Shown: positions 51,501-62,847, numbered from the stretch's first letter. The stretch: 64,000 nucleotides of DNA from Vulcanimicrobiota bacterium (GCA_003151115.1 PLWS01000002.1:558001-622000), one strand, 5' to 3'. Notes: generated from the letters alone by a model not told the origin. Numbers and translations are program-made.

Positions 51501-52286
51501 CTGAATATACTCCTGGTGGGCGACGTGGTCGGATCGCCGGGAAGAGAAACGCTCAAACGCTGCCTTCCGATGGCGCGCGATCAATACAAGATCGACGCGT
51601 GCATCGCCAATGGTGAAAACGCTGCCGGCGGTTTCGGCTTGACGGTGCCGACGGCGGAAGAGATGTTCGAAACGGGCGTCGATTTCATCACGAGCGGAAA
51701 TCACATTTTCGACAAACGCGACTTCAAGACGTATCTCGAGTCGAGCGACCGCGTCGTCCGGCCGGTCAATTATCCGCCGGGTGTTCCCGGGCGAGGTATC
51801 GGCACGTTCTCCGTCAACGGCTCGACGATCGGCGTCATAAACGTGATGGGCCGCACGTTCATGCCTCCGGTGGACGATCCGTTTCGGGCCGTGGACGCGG
51901 CGCTCGCGAACCTGAGCGCGCAGGCGCGCATCATCGTTGTAGACGTGCACGCCGAAGCGACGAGCGAGAAAGTCGCGCTCGGGCGGTACCTCGACGGAAA
52001 GGTGGCGGCCGTCTACGGAACGCACACGCACGTCCAAACGGCGGACGAACAGATTCTGCCCGGGGGGACCGCCTACATCAGCGACCTCGGCATGACGGGG
52101 CCGACCGAAGGCATCATCGGAATGGAGTCGGAAGCCGTCCTGGATCGCTTCATCACTGGGTTTTCGGACCGCTTTTCCGTGGAGAAGGCCGGAACGAAAC
52201 AGTTTTGCGCGGCGGTCGTAACCATCGATGTGGGCTCCGGGCGCGCGACGGAGATCAAACGTATATTTCAGCGAGGCATAGCATGA
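51501..52286 (+). CDS. ymdB: YmdB-type metallophosphoesterase
   Basis: About 261 residues. The first metal-binding strand NILLVGDVVGSPGRETL is encoded from 51504, upstream of the GTG at 51516, so initiation at CTG 51501 is the likeliest; no ATG, GTG or TTG lies earlier in frame. Other metal ligands: CIANGENAAGG, ITSGNHIFDKRD, VDVHAEATSEK and GTHTHVQTADEQ. YmdB is a cyclic-nucleotide phosphodiesterase affecting biofilm and sporulation decisions in Bacillus. spoVS overlaps its end by 4 bases, a common pairing. Confidence 0.88.
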   Translation: MNILLVGDVVGSPGRETLKRCLPMARDQYKIDACIANGENAAGGFGLTVPTAEEMFETGVDFITSGNHIFDKRDFKTYLESSDRVVRPVNYPPGVPGRGIGTFSVNGSTIGVINVMGRTFMPPVDDPFRAVDAALANLSAQARIIVVDVHAEATSEKVALGRYLDGKVAAVYGTHTHVQTADEQILPGGTAYISDLGMTGPTEGIIGMESEAVLDRFITGFSDRFSVEKAGTKQFCAAVVTIDVGSGRATEIKRIFQRGIA

Positions 52287-52594
52287 TAGAGGATCCGGCA
52301 AAACCCGTCATCACCAGCAACGTCCTCAAGGTTTCAGCGAAGAGCAATCCCAACTCGGTGGCGGGCGCCCTGGCTGCGGTCCTGCGCGAACGGCCCGGCG
52401 TGGAGCTGCAAGCCGTCGGCGCCGGCGCTATCAATCAGGCGGTCAAGGCGATCGCGATCGCGCGCAGTTATCTGGCCGGGCAGATGGGTTTGAGTTGCGT
52501 GCCTTCCTTTATAGACGTGCAGATAGACGGGAACGAGCGGACCGGCATTTCGCTGCTGATCGAGCGCCGTTTAGAAGGGGAAGCGCAGCGCTAG
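52283..52594 (+). CDS. spoVS: Stage V sporulation protein S homologue
   Basis: 103 residues from ATG 52283 (ATGA overlap with ymdB). The sequence VLKVSAKSNPNSVAGALAAV, then GAGAINQAVKAIAIARSYLA and a hydrophobic end (IERRLEG) follows the highly conserved SpoVS pattern of small Alba-like proteins, here with a longer N-terminus and tail than the Bacillus form. SpoVS homologues occur in many non-sporulating bacteria, and its role there is unknown. No other sporulation genes are in the window. Confidence 0.92.
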   Translation: MIEDPAKPVITSNVLKVSAKSNPNSVAGALAAVLRERPGVELQAVGAGAINQAVKAIAIARSYLAGQMGLSCVPSFIDVQIDGNERTGISLLIERRLEGEAQR

Positions 52595-53394
52595 TCGACT
52601 TCCACTCGCACACCTGCGAGAGCGACGGCACCCTCACACCCTCCGAACTTCGCGACGCTATGCGCACGCGGGGCGTGCAGATTTTCGCGATCACCGATCA
52701 CGATACGCTCGCTGCGTTCGGCCGGCTCGAGCCGGTCGCGGGCATTCGCCTCGTTACCGGCATCGAGATCAACGCCGCGCATGCGGACGGCGAAGTGCAC
52801 GTGCTGGGATTCGGGCTGCAGACCGGTCCGTCACCGCTCACCGCCGTCATCGAAGCAAACCGGGAAGCTCGCCGCGTTCGCGTTGGCCGTATCGTCACGC
52901 AATTGCGCGAAGCGGGCTATGATATTACGTTCGCCGACGTAGAAGCAGAGGCCGCGCCGAACGCAACGCTGGGCCGTCCGCACGTCGGCAAAGCGCTCAT
53001 TCGCAAAGGCATCGTCTCCGATATCGAAGCAGCGTTTCGCGGATTCTTGCGGGGCGGAACGGCCGGTTACGTACCCTCGACGCACATCACACCGCACGAA
53101 GCCGTCGACGCGATCGCGGCTGCGGGCGGCATTCCGGTGCTTGCGCATCCGGGACGCTTGCGCGACGAATCGATTATCGGCGAATTGGCGCAGCGCGGTT
53201 TGCGCGGCCTCGAAGTTTTCTATCCGGCGCACGACAACTACCAGCGCCATCATTTCCGGGGAATCGCCCGGCAGTTCGGATTGGTGATGACGGGCGGATC
53301 CGATTTTCACGACATCCGCTACAACACGCGCGGCGTCGGCATGGAAGTGGCGGAGGAAGACATCCGCCCGTTCCTCGATCTATTGCCGCGTTAG
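52591..53394 (+). CDS. PHP-domain phosphoesterase
   Basis: About 267 residues. PHP motif I, VDFHSHTCESDGTLTP, starts within 4 bases of the spoVS stop. No ATG, GTG or TTG is in frame near it, and the only canonical start (TTG 52495) would add 32 Arg-rich residues overlapping spoVS, so the true start is uncertain. An AGAAGGGG at 52573-52580 sits properly for initiation at about 52591. Other motifs: FAITDHDTLAAFG, ATLGRPHVGKALI, PVLAHPGR and TGGSDFHD. It is of the RNase AM/YciV type (3',5'-nucleoside bisphosphate or short-RNA cleavage). Confidence 0.82.
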   Translation, partial: LVDFHSHTCESDGTLTPSELRDAMRTRGVQIFAITDHDTLAAFGRLEPVAGIRLVTGIEINAAHADGEVHVLGFGLQTGPSPLTAVIEANREARRVRVGRIVTQLREAGYDITFADVEAEAAPNATLGRPHVGKALIRKGIVSDIEAAFRGFLRGGTAGYVPSTHITPHEAVDAIAAAGGIPVLAHPGRLRDESIIGELAQRGLRGLEVFYPAHDNYQRHHFRGIARQFGLVMTGGSDFHDIRYNTRGVGMEVAEEDIRPFLDLLPR

Positions 53395-53952
53395 CGCTTC
53401 GTTGACCGCTTTACGCAGCGAAGCGGTCAGACCCGTCGCTTCGCGCTCGTAGCGTTCGAGGATCGCCCGCTGCGCCGCGACGGTCGCGGCGTCGCGCATG
53501 AACCGGTGGTTGATGCGGACGTTGTATGCGCATCCCTGCAGGGCCGCATGTGCGAACTCGGCGGCGCAGCCCGCATCGCTCAAGAGATTGGCATTTCCGA
53601 GCGCGAGCGCGTTGGCGCTGAGATGCAGCGCGTCGAGCGCGATCTGCATCCCTTCGAGCGGAACCTCAGCGGCTTGGGCCAGCGCGGCTTGGCGCTCCTC
53701 GCCGCGCGTCTGCATGACGAGCTCGAAGGCGCCTTCGTCGCGGCGGCTCTGCTCGAGCGCTCGCGCGCGGAGTGCGTCGGCGCGGGCTGCCAGCCCGGCA
53801 TTGTTGCAGATGCGCGCGACCATCGCCACGAGCGCGCAAGCCGCCGCTGCGACAATCATCGCAGCGCTGCCTCCGCCCGGCACGGCCTCGGCCGACGCGA
53901 GCCGGGTCAAATACTCTTCCACGGCCGACACTTTAGGTAGCGGGGCAGGCAA
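53380..53952 (-). CDS. Cyclodeaminase/methenyl-THF cyclohydrolase-like protein
   Basis: 190 residues. The N-terminus VEEYLTRLASAEAVPGGGSA and AAMIVAAAACALVAMVARIC are the conserved start of the FTCD C-terminal domain family, where PGGGSxxA forms the folate-binding loop. The rest is helical (SANALALGNANLLSDAGCAA, LQGCAYNVRINHRFMRD). The family includes formiminotetrahydrofolate cyclodeaminase and FchA (methenyltetrahydrofolate cyclohydrolase). Next to SAM-cycle genes a one-carbon role is sensible. It overlaps the PHP gene's end by 15 bases and is divergent from ahcY. Confidence 0.85.
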   Translation of the reverse strand: MPAPLPKVSAVEEYLTRLASAEAVPGGGSAAMIVAAAACALVAMVARICNNAGLAARADALRARALEQSRRDEGAFELVMQTRGEERQAALAQAAEVPLEGMQIALDALHLSANALALGNANLLSDAGCAAEFAHAALQGCAYNVRINHRFMRDAATVAAQRAILERYEREATGLTASLRKAVNEALTRQ

Positions 53953-53969
53953 CTCTTGTGGCAGAATAA

Positions 53970-55277
<1,308 letters not shown>

Positions 55278-55278
55278 G

Positions 55279-56511
55279 ATGGGATTCCGGCGTCTTTTCA
55301 CCAGCGAGTCCGTGACCGAGGGACATCCCGACAAGGTCGCGGATCAGATCTCGGATGCGGTGCTCGATGCGATCCTCAAGGCGGATCCGCAAGGGCGCGT
55401 CGCCTGCGAAACATTTGCGATCACCGGGCAGATTCACATCGCCGGCGAGATCACGACCAACACGTACATCGATATTCCGCGTATCGTGCGCCAAGTGATC
55501 GAAGACATCGGTTATACGAAATCCGCCGTCGGATTCGACGCGGAAACGTGTGGCGTCAGCGTGTCGATCGACGAGCAGTCGGCCGACATCGCGCTGGGCG
55601 TCGACAATTCGCTCGAGGCCAAGGCAGGCGAGCATCCCAACGACCGCTACGAGCGGCTTGGCGCGGGCGACCAAGGCATGATGTTCGGCTACGCGTGCCG
55701 CGACACCGAGGAACTGATGCCGCTGCCGATCGTGCTGGCACATAATTTGGTGCGCCATCTGACCGCGCTGCGCAAGAACGGCGATATTCCGTATCTTCGT
55801 CCGGACGGCAAGTCGCAGGTCACCGTAGAGTACGATGACGACAAGCCGGTGCGCATCGACGCGGTCGTCGTCTCGACGCAGCACGATCCCGACATCGCGC
55901 TGGAAACCATTCGCAGCGAGATCACCGAGAAAGTGATCAACCACGTGATTCCGGCATCGCTGCGCGACAAGAACACGCGCATCTATGTGAACCCGACCGG
56001 ACGTTTCGTCATCGGTGGCCCAAAGGGCGACGCGGGGTTGACCGGACGCAAGATCATCGCCGATACCTACGGCGGGATGGCGCGGCACGGCGGCGGCGCA
56101 TTTTCGGGAAAAGATCCGACGAAAGTCGATCGCTCCGGCGCTTACGCCGCTCGACACGTTGCAAAAAATATCGTCGCGGCCGGACTGGCGGATCGCTGCG
56201 AGGTGCAGGTCGCGTATGCGATCGGCGTCGCGCGTCCGATGAATGTTTCGGTCGAAACGTTCGGCACGGCAAAAATTCCCGAAGGCCGCATCGCCGAGAT
56301 CGTCGCAAAGACGTTCGATTTGCGTCCGGCGGCGATTATCGACCGGCTCGACTTGCGCCGCCCCATATACAGGCAGACGGCCGCTTACGGACATTTTGGC
56401 CGCCCCGACTTGGATCTGCCGTGGGAGAAGCTCGACAAGGTCGAGGCGCTGCGCTCGGCTTCGGGTCTGAGTGCCGACGCGCTCAAGGTCCCCGATTTCG
56501 CCAAGCATTGA
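55279..56511 (+). CDS. metK: S-adenosylmethionine synthetase
   Basis: 410 residues from ATG 55279. Makes SAM from methionine and ATP. Motifs: [20 protein letters not shown], the loop [39 protein letters not shown], and the P-loop-like [20 protein letters not shown] with catalytic Lys/His. Length slightly above E. coli. With ahcY upstream the product and its by-product are handled as one unit. A frame extension upstream inside ahcY is spurious. Confidence 0.95.
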   Translation: MGFRRLFTSESVTEGHPDKVADQISDAVLDAILKADPQGRVACETFAITGQIHIAGEITTNTYIDIPRIVRQVIEDIGYTKSAVGFDAETCGVSVSIDEQSADIALGVDNSLEAKAGEHPNDRYERLGAGDQGMMFGYACRDTEELMPLPIVLAHNLVRHLTALRKNGDIPYLRPDGKSQVTVEYDDDKPVRIDAVVVSTQHDPDIALETIRSEITEKVINHVIPASLRDKNTRIYVNPTGRFVIGGPKGDAGLTGRKIIADTYGGMARHGGGAFSGKDPTKVDRSGAYAARHVAKNIVAAGLADRCEVQVAYAIGVARPMNVSVETFGTAKIPEGRIAEIVAKTFDLRPAAIIDRLDLRRPIYRQTAAYGHFGRPDLDLPWEKLDKVEALRSASGLSADALKVPDFAKH

Positions 56512-56568
56512 ACTCCCGGTGGGGCCCGTGACGTTACTCTGGAAACGCCTCCAGCCAAAGGAGACTGC

Positions 56569-57168
56569 ATGAACTGGTCCAGCAAACTCGCGGCCATCGC
56601 GATGCTCGCGGCTTTCGCGGCGCCCTCGTTCGCCTTCGCGCAAACGACCGTCACGCTTGCCAAGGGCGACACGGTAAATCTTTCGATGCAGAGCACGCTC
56701 GACACGGGCTCGGCGTACGTCGGCGAACGCTTCACCGCGCGCGTTGTTCCGCCGTATCCCGAAGGCGACACCGATCTCGCTAATGCGGTCGCAAGCGGCG
56801 AAGTCGTAAAGGTGACGCCGGCAGGTCAAGGGCGCAATCCCGAACTGTTGCTGAACTTTTCGACGATCACGCTGGCGAATGGTTCGTCCTATCCGATCAA
56901 TGCCGAAGTGACCGGCGCCGGCACCACGCAGCAGCAGAAGAACGCCGGGCACACCGTGCTGACGACGCTCGGCGGACTGATTGCCGGCAACGTCATCGGC
57001 AAAGTGATCTTCCACGCGGCTACCGGAATCGGCGGCCTCATTGGGGCTGCCGGCGGATTCCTAATCGGCCAAAACAAGAAATCGAACGTCACGCTCTCGC
57101 CCGGGGCGAATATCCAGCTGACGCTGACGCGTCCCTTGCTGGTGCGCCGTCAAGCGGGGCAGCCCTAA
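56569..57168 (+). CDS. Secreted protein with glycine-zipper segment
   Basis: 199 residues from ATG 56569, with AAAGGAGACTGC just upstream. A signal peptide (KLAAIAMLAAFAAPSFAFA) ends at AQ. A beta-rich domain (GDTVNLSMQSTLDTGSAYVG, LLLNFSTITLANGSSYPIN) precedes a Gly-rich helical hairpin (LGGLIAGNVIGKVIFHAATG, IGGLIGAAGGFLIGQNKKS), which looks like a glycine zipper able to enter membranes. No family name. It is followed by a strong terminator at 57194. Confidence 0.65.
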   Translation: MNWSSKLAAIAMLAAFAAPSFAFAQTTVTLAKGDTVNLSMQSTLDTGSAYVGERFTARVVPPYPEGDTDLANAVASGEVVKVTPAGQGRNPELLLNFSTITLANGSSYPINAEVTGAGTTQQQKNAGHTVLTTLGGLIAGNVIGKVIFHAATGIGGLIGAAGGFLIGQNKKSNVTLSPGANIQLTLTRPLLVRRQAGQP

Positions 57169-57193
57169 CTAACCCTAGACTTCTGAGTGCAGA

Positions 57194-57220
57194 GCGGCAT
57201 CCGGAAACGGGTGCCGCTTT
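57194..57220 (+). terminator. Rho-independent terminator
   Basis: GCGGCATCC-GGAAAC-GGGTGCCGC (9-bp stem including one G:T pair), followed by TTTCGTT. It ends the secreted-protein transcript, 28 bases before tRNA-Asn. Confidence 0.75.
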
Positions 57221-57247
57221 CGTTAGCGGAGAACAGGCCGAGCGCAG

Positions 57248-57323
57248 TCCGGATTAGCTCAGTTGGTAGAGCAGCTGACTGTTAATCAGCGGGCCGTTGG
57301 TTCGAGTCCAACATCCGGAGCCA
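57248..57323 (+). tRNA. tRNA-Asn (GUU)
   Basis: Starts TCCGGAT and ends ATCCGGA-G-CCA, a perfect acceptor. D-arm GCTCAGTTGGTAGAGC, anticodon arm CTGAC-TGTTAAT-CAG with GTT, T-arm GTTGG-TTCGAGT-CCAAC. Unlike the other two tRNAs in the window it encodes CCA. Its last 45 bases are repeated at 63164-63208, so it is the integration target of the island that follows. Confidence 0.95.
57279..57323 (+). repeat. Attachment core inside tRNA-Asn (left copy)
   Basis: From CTGTTAATCAGCGGG to GGAGCCA, 45 bases, matching 63164-63208 with a single C/T difference. The left copy is part of the functional tRNA. Confidence 0.8.
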
Positions 57324-57364
57324 AATAAGTAAAGGGCCGCGAAAGCGGTCCTTTACTTATTTGG
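57321..57364 (+). terminator. Long perfect hairpin following tRNA-Asn
   Basis: CCAAATAAGTAAAGG pairs with CCTTTACTTATTTGG, with G:T and CCGC/GCGG extending it round a GAAA loop: a 20-bp stem. It begins at the tRNA's CCA. It may work as a bidirectional terminator or belong to the attachment site. Confidence 0.75.
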
Positions 57365-57474
57365 CCCGTACTGTTGGATGCCGTGTGCCGCATGTCGTGC
57401 AGCCGGGTTGTCGAGATACCGGCCTTGCGAGCGAGTCGAGCGAAACCGTTGGTCGCCGTCATGGGCGTGAGTCG
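57365..57474 (-). pseudogene. Remnant of a tyrosine integrase (C-terminal fragment)
   Basis: On the minus strand the frame reads PMTATNGFARLARKAGISTT and RLHDMRHTASN, the conserved box around the catalytic Arg-His (HDxRHT) of tyrosine recombinases, with nothing convincing beyond it on either side. The tail after it is the read-through of the tRNA complement. It is cut by the IS1380 fragment at about 57475. This was presumably the integrase of the island at tRNA-Asn. Confidence 0.65.
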
Positions 57475-57882
57475 ATGCCCAAGCTCATCGTCACGAACTT
57501 GCGCTATGCGTCCAAGAATGTCGTCGGGTTCTACAACAAATGCGGGACGGCTGAGCAATGGATCAAAGAAGGGAAAGCCGCGATCAAGTGGACGCGGCTC
57601 TCGTGCCGCTCGTTTAACGCGAACGCTGTTCGCCTCCAGCTTCACGCGCTGGCTTACAATCTTGGGAACTTCCTTCGGACCCTGGCGACCACGGAACCAA
57701 TTGCCGAGTGGTCGTTAACAACTCTTCGGGAGAAGCTGATCAAGATCGGCGCAAAGGTCGTCAGCCACGGCCGGTACGTCGCGTTTCAGATGGCGGAGGT
57801 CGCGATCCCACGGCACTTGTTCGCCGAGATCACGCAGAGAATCGTCGCCTTGCGATCGCCGCCGATAGCGATGGCAACATGA
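57475..57882 (+). pseudogene. IS1380-family transposase, C-terminal fragment
   Basis: About 135 residues, beginning abruptly at PKLIVTNLRYASKNVVGFYN and continuing KCGTAEQWIKEGKAAIKWTR, LSCRSFNANAVRLQLHALAY, NLGNFLRTLATTEPIAEWSL and TTLREKLIKIGAKVVSHGRY. That order (VTNL...FYNxRGxAEQWIKEGK...RLSC) is diagnostic of the last third of IS1380 transposases, which holds the catalytic Glu. The first two-thirds are missing, so it cannot move itself. A CCAGAATAGG near 58050 may be the old right end. Confidence 0.8.
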
Positions 57883-58168
57883 ACGCCCCGGCCGACCGCG
57901 TGCGCCGGACAACGACGGGAGATTTGCGCCCTAATGACCATGCGGCAAGGCTTTTTCGCGCCCGCCGGACCGTCGCGGGCTTTATCCCGGGCCGGACCGA
58001 CGATTTGGCTTGCGGAGGGCCCGAAAAAACGGCCGGAATCACCGGCGGCTACCAGAATAGGAGGCTCATATGGCGAATCCCGGGTGAATTGATCGCCCGC
58101 GTGTTGGGTTGGAACTCGACGCCACGCGCTCGACGTTTCGTGAATGCCGGCTGATCCGCGACAGTAAT

Positions 58169-59092
58169 ATGTATATGAAGACAATGATCGATCACGCAGA
58201 CCTGTTAGCCAAACCAGGCCACGACATCCACCTCGTGGATTTCGATCCGGCCTTCACGTCCGACTTCAAAAACAAGCACGACGCGACGGGGAAACTTACC
58301 GAGGATGTCGAGCGTTTATCGGCGCTCCAAGATATCTTTTACGCCGATCAACGGTATGCACTGCTCATCATTTTCCAGGGGATGGATGCAGCAGGCAAAG
58401 ATGGCGCGATCAGACACGTGATGTCGGGCGTCAGCCCGCAAGGTGTGGACGTGTACCCCTTCAAGCAGCCGTCTGCGCAGGAGTTATCGCACGATTACCT
58501 CTGGCGTTGCGCGAAGGTACTGCCCGAACGCGGCCGGATCGCCATTTTCAATCGCTCGTACTACGAAGAGCTAGCTGTCGTTCGGGTTCACGAGACGCTG
58601 CTCGAGCGCGAGCGCCTTCCGTCCGAGCCGTCCGGTTCGGATTTATGGAAAGATCGCTATCAGGATATTTTGTCCTTTGAGCGGCACCTCTTGCGCAACG
58701 GCACGTTGATCCTGAAATTCTTCCTGCTTCTTTCAAAAAATGAGCAACGCAAGCGCTTACTCGCGCGCATCGATTTGCCGGAGAAAAACTGGAAGATTTC
58801 GGCAGCTGACATTCACGAGCGCATGTTTTGGGAAAGCTACCAACGTGTTTACGACGAGTTGCTGACGCACACGAGTACCGCGTCGTCACCTTGGTACATT
58901 ATTCCCGCGGACCATAAATGGTTCTCACGTGCAGCCATCGCGGACGTCATCGTCGCACGCCTGAAAGGGCTCAGACTGGCCTACCCAACGATCACGGAGG
59001 AACAGCGATCGCAACTCGCAGTAGAGCGGAAGCAGCTCTCGGATGAAAATGGAGCATCCTCGAACCCGCGGAACGCACTCGTACCATCATAA
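58169..59092 (+). CDS. ppk2: Polyphosphate kinase 2 family protein
   Basis: 307 residues from ATG 58169 (a second Met two codons later). Walker A is IIFQGMDAAGKDGAIRHVMS (residues about 68-87), the lid is RRAKVLPERGRIAIFNRSYY-like with NRSYYEELAVVRVHETLL as Walker B, then FERHLLRNGTLILKFFLLLS and ARIDLPEKNWKISAADIHER. PPK2 enzymes use polyphosphate to phosphorylate nucleotides (NDP to NTP in class I). Probably first gene of a two-gene unit with the P-type ATPase. Carried on the island, with AT-richer codon choice than the core genes. Confidence 0.9.
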   Translation: MYMKTMIDHADLLAKPGHDIHLVDFDPAFTSDFKNKHDATGKLTEDVERLSALQDIFYADQRYALLIIFQGMDAAGKDGAIRHVMSGVSPQGVDVYPFKQPSAQELSHDYLWRCAKVLPERGRIAIFNRSYYEELAVVRVHETLLERERLPSEPSGSDLWKDRYQDILSFERHLLRNGTLILKFFLLLSKNEQRKRLLARIDLPEKNWKISAADIHERMFWESYQRVYDELLTHTSTASSPWYIIPADHKWFSRAAIADVIVARLKGLRLAYPTITEEQRSQLAVERKQLSDENGASSNPRNALVPS

Positions 59093-59100
59093 CGCCGACA

Positions 59101-61428
59101 ATTGCTCCGGTTAGTCCGGAGTCGCCAGGTCTAACGCAAGCCGAGGCGGCGAAGCGCCTTGCAGCTGACGGAGCCAACGCCGTGGCTGACGCGGCGATGA
59201 ACCCTCTGCACGATGTCATAACCAAGTTTTGGGCACCCGTGCCGTGGTTGCTCGAGGCGGCGGTCATTCTGCAGCTCATTCTTCACGATTATGTGCAAGC
59301 GGGCATCGTCTTCGCGCTGATCGTGTTCAACGCAGTCCTGGGCTATCTCCAGTCGAGCAGGGCGCAGGCGACGCTCGCTGCACTGAAGTCTCGGCTTGCG
59401 CTGAATGCATCGGTTCGACGTGACGGGGTTTGGAGGATCGCTCCCGCCACGACCTTAGTACGTGGCGATATTATCAAGCTGTCTCTTGGCGGCATCGTCG
59501 CCGCTGATGCGCGTATCGTCACCGGCGAGGTGCTGCTCGACCAGTCGATGCTGACCGGCGAATCGGTTCCGATCGAGGCTGGGGCCGGAATCCAAGCGTA
59601 TGTGGGCGGGTTGGTCAGGCGCGGCGAGGCGGTCGCCGAGGTCACGGCGACCGGTAAACGTACGAAGTTCGGTCGAACGGCAGAGCTCGTTCGGAGCGCA
59701 CACGTCGTGAGCACGCAGCAGAAAACTGTGATGCGTGTCGTGCGTAATCTCGCCGTATTTAACGGCGTCGTCATCGTGGGACTGCTCGCCTACGCGCTCG
59801 TTCTGCGCCTATCGACCGCCGAAATCATCGCCCTTATCCTCACCGCAGTACTGGCATCGATCCCGGTCGCGCTGCCGGCAACCTTTACGCTAGCGGCCGC
59901 AATTGGTGCGCGCTCTTTGGCTGCGGCCGGCGTCTTACCGACACGTTTATCGGCCGTCGACGAGGCTGCTTCGATGGACGTCCTGTGTGCAGACAAGACC
60001 GGAACGTTAACGCTGAACGAACTGAAAGTGACCGCAATCCGTCCGACGTCTGGCTTTGATGAAGCGCAGGTTCTGAACTTGGCTGCGCTTGCAAGTTCCG
60101 AGGGAGGGGAGGATCCCGTCGATGCGGCGATTCGGGCCGCTGCAGCGAAGGATCGTGTTGACGATCCGCCGGTCCTGCTGAGCTTCGTGCCGTTTGATCC
60201 GAAGACAAAAATGTCTGAGGCGATGGTAGCATGCGGCCCCTCCAAGCTCAAACAACGCGTCATCAAAGGCGCCTTCGCGACGGTGAGTGCTCTCGCAGTA
60301 CCGCAGCCCGACGCAGTGACAAGCGCGAAGCAATTGGAGGGTAAGGGTTACCGTGTCTTAGCCGTCGCCTTCGGTCCGCCGGAGGCTCTCAAACTGGCCG
60401 GGCTCATCGCATTGAGCGACCCGCCACGACCCGACTCCGCTCCCCTGATTCAAGAACTCGGCACGCTTGGTGTCCGCACGGTGATGGTTACCGGCGACGC
60501 ACCAACCACGGCTGGAATCGTCGCTACGGCCGTCGGTCTTGTCGGTGCCGTGTGTCCCGTCGGTTCGTTGCCGGAAGCACTGACACCTGACAAATTCGCC
60601 GTCTATGCAAGCGTGCTTCCGGAGGACAAGTATCGACTCGTGCAAGCGTTTCAGAAATCGGGCCACGTCGTCGGGATGTGCGGCGATGGAGCGAACGACG
60701 CTCCTGCCCTGCGTCAAGCACAGATGGGCATCGCCGTTGCTACCGCGACCGACGTCGCGAAATCCGCGGCCGGAATCGTGCTGACGACATCGGGCCTTGG
60801 CGGCATCGTTGCGGCGGTGAAAGAAGGGCGCATTACCTTCCAACGCATTCTAAGCTACACGTTGAATCAGATCGTCAAGAAAGTCGTGGTGGGGCTGCTC
60901 CTTATCGTTGGTCTGATCATGACTGGTCACGCGGTTCTTACGCCGATGCTTATGATCATCCTAATGGTCGCTGGGGATTTCCCGGCGATGTCGCTGACGA
61001 CGGACAACGTAACGCCCTCCCCGCTACCGAACGTCTGGCGCATCAGTAACCTAACGATCGCGGGCGCCGGAATCGGACTATGTCTCCTGGCGTTCTGTAG
61101 CGCTGCCCTCGCGATTGGGTTCTTCCGCCTCCATTTCTCTACCGATGCGCTTCAATCGCTTGCCTTCGTCACTGTCGCGTTCGGTAGCCAGGCAACGATT
61201 TACGCCCTACGTGAACGACGCCACATGTTTTCATTGTGGCCGAGCCGTTTGCTCGTCCTGTCATCAGCCTGTACCCTTATGGTCAGTGCGCTTCTCGCGG
61301 CGTTCGGCATTCTCATGGTGCCGTTGCCTTCGGTAATCATCAGCGAGATCTTTGTCGCTACCGTCATGTTCGCGATCGTGCTGGACGTCATTAAAGTCCC
61401 ACTCTTTAGACGCTTGAGGCTCTCATAG
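59101..61428 (+). CDS. P-type ATPase of the proton-pump (P3A) type
   Basis: About 775 residues. The N-terminal domain LTQAEAAKRLAADGANAVAD is encoded from 59131, upstream of the first canonical start (GTG 59182); no ATG, GTG or TTG is in frame before it, so ATT 59101 or a truncated form from 59182 must be considered. Motifs: MLTGESVPIEAG, phosphorylation site VLCADKTGTLTLNELKVTAI, KGAFATVSAL, VMVTGDAPTTAG and GMCGDGANDAPALRQAQMGI. About ten spans. TATDVAKSAAGIVLTTSGLG and the lack of metal-binding domains fit H+-ATPases such as Pma1-like prokaryotic pumps. Confidence 0.85.
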   Translation: MAPVSPESPGLTQAEAAKRLAADGANAVADAAMNPLHDVITKFWAPVPWLLEAAVILQLILHDYVQAGIVFALIVFNAVLGYLQSSRAQATLAALKSRLALNASVRRDGVWRIAPATTLVRGDIIKLSLGGIVAADARIVTGEVLLDQSMLTGESVPIEAGAGIQAYVGGLVRRGEAVAEVTATGKRTKFGRTAELVRSAHVVSTQQKTVMRVVRNLAVFNGVVIVGLLAYALVLRLSTAEIIALILTAVLASIPVALPATFTLAAAIGARSLAAAGVLPTRLSAVDEAASMDVLCADKTGTLTLNELKVTAIRPTSGFDEAQVLNLAALASSEGGEDPVDAAIRAAAAKDRVDDPPVLLSFVPFDPKTKMSEAMVACGPSKLKQRVIKGAFATVSALAVPQPDAVTSAKQLEGKGYRVLAVAFGPPEALKLAGLIALSDPPRPDSAPLIQELGTLGVRTVMVTGDAPTTAGIVATAVGLVGAVCPVGSLPEALTPDKFAVYASVLPEDKYRLVQAFQKSGHVVGMCGDGANDAPALRQAQMGIAVATATDVAKSAAGIVLTTSGLGGIVAAVKEGRITFQRILSYTLNQIVKKVVVGLLLIVGLIMTGHAVLTPMLMIILMVAGDFPAMSLTTDNVTPSPLPNVWRISNLTIAGAGIGLCLLAFCSAALAIGFFRLHFSTDALQSLAFVTVAFGSQATIYALRERRHMFSLWPSRLLVLSSACTLMVSALLAAFGILMVPLPSVIISEIFVATVMFAIVLDVIKVPLFRRLRLS

Positions 61429-61534
61429 TGGATCACGTCATCGCGGCCATGAAACGGGGATCCGTGTAGCAGCCGTCGGTTGCGAGATTACGCTCTCGCG
61501 CGCGGCGTTTGCAAAAATGGCGCACGAGGAAGTC

Positions 61535-61684
61535 GGTTGCAGTTTGGTTGCAGTCGGTTGCAACCGCACGCGCCCAGGTGTGACCCGTGCGACCACAAAG
61601 CCTCGATCTCGCGCTCGTCGAAGACCCATAGCGACCCTCAGTAACCGCTATTTAACCGATTCGAATCCCGTTGGGGCTACCAAG
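61535..61684. repeat. 150-bp direct repeat, copy A
   Basis: Runs from GGTTGCAGTTTGGTTGCAGT to GGGGCTACCAAG and matches 62848-62997 base for base over most of its length (about 90 percent by eye, two compensating single-base indels). Read on the minus strand both copies could encode a stretch like GSLWVFDEREIEALWSRR. They frame the aldo/keto reductase gene. Confidence 0.8.
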
Positions 61685-61727
61685 ACGACCCAAGGCGAGC
61701 ACCCGCGTGTGAGAGAAATGGTGGAAA

Positions 61728-62717
<990 letters not shown>

Positions 62718-62847
62718 CCAAAGATGCTAAAAATTGCTCCGCGAATGCCGCAGTTTTCTCAGTAGCTGCCGGGAAGGCGGCCGAGCTGCTCTGCCCGAGG
62801 GCCGAAGTTTTCGATCATGTTACGTCCAGTCGCTCGGTGCCTGAACT
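62718..62847. other. Short non-coding stretch after the reductase gene
   Basis: No gene or clear terminator is seen between the reductase stop and repeat copy B. Confidence 0.4.

Noticed and set aside
51012-52301. 429-residue minus-strand frame across ymdB
   Set aside because: Opposite-strand shadow of the ymdB region; no motif, and the plus strand encodes clear families.
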